Shown here piece after piece: positions 61,346 through 64,000 of a stretch of 64,000 nt of DNA. The notes beneath the pieces were generated by a model. It saw nothing but the letters and a program-made list of their open reading frames with translations. It did no database searches and had not been told where the DNA came from. Numbering within the stretch: position 1 is the first letter of the stretch; every line of letters begins with the position of its first letter. Position numbers and translations under genes: made by a program. The DNA comes from JANNWF01 sp038205755 (GTDB lineage: Bacteria; Pseudomonadota; Gammaproteobacteria; Xanthomonadales; Xanthomonadaceae), in the NCBI GenBank assembly GCA_038205755.1, contig JBBRBN010000012.1, forward strand, positions 1-64,000. Direction: 5' to 3'.

Positions 61346-63913
61346 TCAGCGGTGCGCCGGCCATACTCCGTCCCAGTCGTCCGGCGGTGGAGCGCGCTCC
61401 AGCATCCAGCACCGTTCCAGGAACGTCAGGCTCGGGCCGTCCGTTGGGAAGCAGCTCAGGACGTCCTCAAAGCAAGCCACCGCGCCGCCCCAGTCGCGCC
61501 GCGCGTAGCGTTGACGTCCAGCCGCAAAGCGCTCCAACGCGGCAGGGTCGAGCAGCTCACTTCCCACCATCAGCTGGTGGATGGTGGCGGCCTGTTCCTT
61601 GCCCTTTACCCTGACGTGGTCAAGCTCGCGCAGCGGATAGCTCTCGCGCAACGCCAGCCGGGTGCCCTCACTGATGATGATGGTCACGTCGTAGCTCTTG
61701 GTTGCCGATTCCAGGCGGGCCGACAGATTCACGGTATCGCCGATCACCGTGTAGTCCATGCGCCGCGGCGAACCGACGTTTCCGGCTACCAGTTCGCCGG
61801 TGCTCAAACCGATGCCAATCGCCAGCGGCTCTTCGCCGCGCTGCCGGCGCAGGCCGTTCAGCGCTTCCAGCCGCTCGATCATTCCGATCGCCGCCCGCAC
61901 GGCGGCATCGGCATCTGCTGGCCCGGAGAACGGCACGCCAAACAGCGCCATCACCGCGTCGCCGATGAACTTGTCGAGGATGCCATCCTGCGCCGAGATT
62001 GCGTCCACCATCGCTGAAAAGTACTCGTTGAGCATCGCCACCGTGGCGCGCGCGCCCAGTCGCTCGGAAATGCTGGTGAAGTCGCGGATGTCAGAGAACA
62101 GCACGGTGGCGGTCTGGGTGACGCCGCCCAGATTGAGGTCCGGGTCGGCCAGCATCTGCTCGGCCACCTGGCTGGGCAGGTAGCGCGACAGCGTGTTGCG
62201 TACGCGCTTTTCCTCGGTGACATCCTCGAACACCAGCATCGACCCGATCGTGTGATCCTCCAGATCCGCCAGCGCCACACGCGTGACGTTGGCCTGGCGG
62301 CGGCTGCCGTCGGCGAGCTGCAGTTCGGCGTCGGCCAGATAGGCGTGCTCACTGCCCGCGCTCAGCGATCGCCACCATGCGTTGTCACCGCCCAGCGCGG
62401 TTGCCAGTGGCTGACCGTGAATTCCTTCGTCGACCCCCAGCAGCACCTGCGCCGCCGTATTGGCCTTGACCACGTCGGCGGCACCGTCGAGCGTTACCAC
62501 GCCGTTGCTCAGGCTCTTCAGAATGCTCTCGCTGTAGCGTCGCTCGCGGTCGAGGTCGGCAAACAGCTGTGCGTTTACCAGCGCGATGGCGGCTTGTGCG
62601 GCAAACGCGCGCAGCCTGCGCGCGTCGTCGTCGGTGAATTCGCCGTCGATGCGGTTCAGCGCCTGTATGACACCGATGCAGCGCCCGTTGCGATCTTCGA
62701 CAGGTACGCAAAGCAGGCTGCGCGTGGTGTAACCGCTGCGCTGGTCGAACGCCGGGTTGAATCGCGGGTCGGCGTAGGCATCTTCGACCCGGACGACGGC
62801 TGAACGCCGGAAACAATCACCGACGATGCCGCTGCCGGCCGGAAAGCGCATGACCTCCTCGACACCTTCGGCGATCTTGCCCCACAGCTCATCGGTGGCC
62901 GGGTCGTATAAAAACAGACTGACCCGTTCAGCGCCAACGAAGCTGCGGGTAGTGGCGACAATTCGAGCCAGCAGGGGGTCCAGACGCAACTCGGTGGCCA
63001 GCGCGAGACTCACCTCGAAAAGGTCGTTCTGCTCGCGATGGGCGTCGCGCAGCGCGGCAATCATGCGATTGGTTTTGGCCGCGATCAGGCTGAATTCGTC
63101 GCGGGTGATGATCGGCACGAACGTGTTGAGCTTGCCGCCGGACACGTCCGCCAGACCGCCAATCTGCAGCCGCAGAATGAAGGCCAGGTTGTTGCCGTAG
63201 GACCACAGCAGGCGCAGCGCCAGCAGCAGAACCACGCCGATCACAAAGCCGATGTCGATGAACACCGCCTGGCGCAGCTTCGAATGCGGCTCGTCGTGGA
63301 TGTGGGCGATCAGGTAGTCGATGTCCTTGACGATGACCAGCCCGGCCACGATGCCAGTGAAGATGGCCACACTGATGAAGATGATCACCAGCCGGTCGGT
63401 GATCGGGAAGATCCGCTTTGGCGACTCGGTCAACGACGTCAGCGTGGCGGGGGTGCGGCGCTCGCGCCGCAGCCCGTTGTCAAGCCCGGCGAAGATGCCG
63501 AACATGGCGCAGCCGATAAGGACCTTGCCGCCGGATTCGAGCGGGAAATCCAGCGCGTAGTGGTTGTAGAGCGCCACGCCGATACCCACCGCGAGAAACA
63601 AACCGAAGTCGATCAGGAACTGGTAGATCGATAGCGTGAACGGCTCACCGGCGGGCATCAGCCGGTGTTCGAACAGCAGCTTCAGGACGAACGCCGCTGC
63701 GAACGCCAGCGCGAAAGACATCAGCACCGCCAGTGACTCCAGCCCGGCGATGAACGGACAGACTCGCACGCCGTAGACGCTCAGCACGCAGGCGGCGACC
63801 AGGTAATAAACCGCCACCAGCCGGTGATCGTGCGTCCCATCGCCAGCGAAGTGCCCTGCCGCAACCGCCGGCAGCTGCTGGGTGATGCGGTTGGAGGTGG
63901 CCGGCTCAGCCAT
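61346..63913 (-). CDS. Membrane-bound adenylate/guanylate cyclase with GAF and PAS domains
   Basis: An 855-residue protein. An N-terminal membrane part with about six spans (residues 20-240) is followed by a GAF domain (about 300-450: SFVGAERVSLFLYDPATDELWGKIAEGVEEVMRFPAGSGIVGDC), a PAS domain (SLSNGVVTLDGAADVVKANTAAQVLLGVDEG) and a class III cyclase catalytic domain (about 620-800). The catalytic part has FSDIRDFTSISERLG (metal-binding Asp), LDKFIGDAVMALFG (the substrate Lys) and MDYTVIGDTVNLSARLE (Thr-Asp pattern typical of adenylyl rather than guanylyl cyclases). Start: the ATG at 63913 overlaps the stop of the upstream gene by 8 bases. The frame extends upstream to 63949. Confidence 0.9.
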   Translation of the reverse strand: MAEPATSNRITQQLPAVAAGHFAGDGTHDHRLVAVYYLVAACVLSVYGVRVCPFIAGLESLAVLMSFALAFAAAFVLKLLFEHRLMPAGEPFTLSIYQFLIDFGLFLAVGIGVALYNHYALDFPLESGGKVLIGCAMFGIFAGLDNGLRRERRTPATLTSLTESPKRIFPITDRLVIIFISVAIFTGIVAGLVIVKDIDYLIAHIHDEPHSKLRQAVFIDIGFVIGVVLLLALRLLWSYGNNLAFILRLQIGGLADVSGGKLNTFVPIITRDEFSLIAAKTNRMIAALRDAHREQNDLFEVSLALATELRLDPLLARIVATTRSFVGAERVSLFLYDPATDELWGKIAEGVEEVMRFPAGSGIVGDCFRRSAVVRVEDAYADPRFNPAFDQRSGYTTRSLLCVPVEDRNGRCIGVIQALNRIDGEFTDDDARRLRAFAAQAAIALVNAQLFADLDRERRYSESILKSLSNGVVTLDGAADVVKANTAAQVLLGVDEGIHGQPLATALGGDNAWWRSLSAGSEHAYLADAELQLADGSRRQANVTRVALADLEDHTIGSMLVFEDVTEEKRVRNTLSRYLPSQVAEQMLADPDLNLGGVTQTATVLFSDIRDFTSISERLGARATVAMLNEYFSAMVDAISAQDGILDKFIGDAVMALFGVPFSGPADADAAVRAAIGMIERLEALNGLRRQRGEEPLAIGIGLSTGELVAGNVGSPRRMDYTVIGDTVNLSARLESATKSYDVTIIISEGTRLALRESYPLRELDHVRVKGKEQAATIHQLMVGSELLDPAALERFAAGRQRYARRDWGGAVACFEDVLSCFPTDGPSLTFLERCWMLERAPPPDDWDGVWPAHR

Positions 63914-64000
63914 AGTGATCGAGCGTGGCAGCCGCAGCGGCGGGATCAATGGGCGAGCGCCAGTCCTCCATCATCACGATGTAAAGCAGCTTCTCGAACT
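63906..64000 (-). CDS. C-terminal fragment of an unknown protein (truncated by the window)
   Basis: The minus strand at the window edge reads FEKLLYIVMMEDWRSPIDP and then AAAATLDHYG before TGA at 63906-63908. Only the last 29 residues are visible, and no family can be assigned. Its stop overlaps the cyclase start by 8 bases, so the genes are probably an operon with the cyclase downstream. Confidence 0.5.
   Translation of the reverse strand, partial: FEKLLYIVMMEDWRSPIDPAAAAATLDHYG

Overview
The window is a GC-rich, densely packed bacterial chromosome segment. Gene content points to a gammaproteobacterium of the Xanthomonadales/Lysobacterales-Nevskiales neighbourhood: exonuclease I, SlyX, an FKBP-type isomerase, a divergent tesA/ybbA-type pair, a split cobalamin-dependent methionine synthase, a 180-kDa-class NAD-glutamate dehydrogenase, a minor-pilin cluster with PilY1, and the agmatine deiminase route to putrescine. 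No rRNA, tRNA, CRISPR array, prophage or intact transposase was seen. The placement is inference from gene families only.

Layout. 1-2.7 kb: dps, a small unknown gene, the zinc-free L36 paralogue with its own promoter and a tandem set of terminator-like repeats, and a small secreted protein. 2.7-10.3 kb: aguA-aguB-TraB-family operon, an antitoxin relic, a large receiver/PAS/GGDEF/EAL protein and sbcB. 10.4-19.7 kb: type IV pilus minor pilin operon (fimT-pilV-pilW-pilX-pilY1-pilE), then an extra FimT/GspH pseudopilin on the other strand. 19.8-25.2 kb: FAD oxidoreductase, small membrane protein, tatD facing tcdA across a perfect inverted repeat, a cytochrome c'-like protein with an SRPBCC protein, and a cold-shock protein. 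25.6-33.9 kb: ybbA/ybbP-type ABC operon divergent from tesA, NAD(P)-binding protein, class I fumarase, 5'-nucleotidase and NAD kinase. 33.9-43.5 kb: gdhB, a large secreted Gly-rich/DUF11 protein and an acyl-CoA dehydrogenase. 43.7-48.0 kb: three polytopic membrane proteins of probable surface-glycan metabolism. 48.3-53.1 kb: ArsR/methyltransferase regulator with the two halves of MetH. 53.1-64 kb: DUF2058, SlyX, FKBP isomerase, DUF3429, NTF2-like protein, periplasmic glutathione peroxidase, a YtrA-type GntR/ABC operon, DUF1697, a tandem MmcQ/YjbR protein and a GAF/PAS adenylate cyclase, with the tail of one more gene at the edge.

How the genes work together. aguA and aguB convert agmatine to putrescine by translationally coupled enzymes. 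The pilus block encodes the minor pilin/PilY1 tip complex and one major-pilin-like subunit. NAD kinase overlaps a 5'-nucleotidase. The SahR-like regulator beside metH suggests control by the S-adenosylhomocysteine/methionine cycle. The GntR-ABC operon is chained by ATGA overlaps behind a promoter whose -10 lies in a palindrome.

The least explained part is the intergenic DNA. It holds a 182-bp element with terminal inverted repeats in two full-length copies plus partial copies, a separate 158-bp element with about 26-bp terminal inverted repeats, a 102-bp inverted-repeat element whose two arms each supply the stop codon of a convergent gene, a 31-bp tandem repeat of terminator-like hairpins, and a decayed VapB/MazE-type antitoxin gene. 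I found no clear new multi-gene system. These elements, the PA14-like insertion in PilY1 and the leader-gene GntR/ABC operon are the best candidates for a second look.
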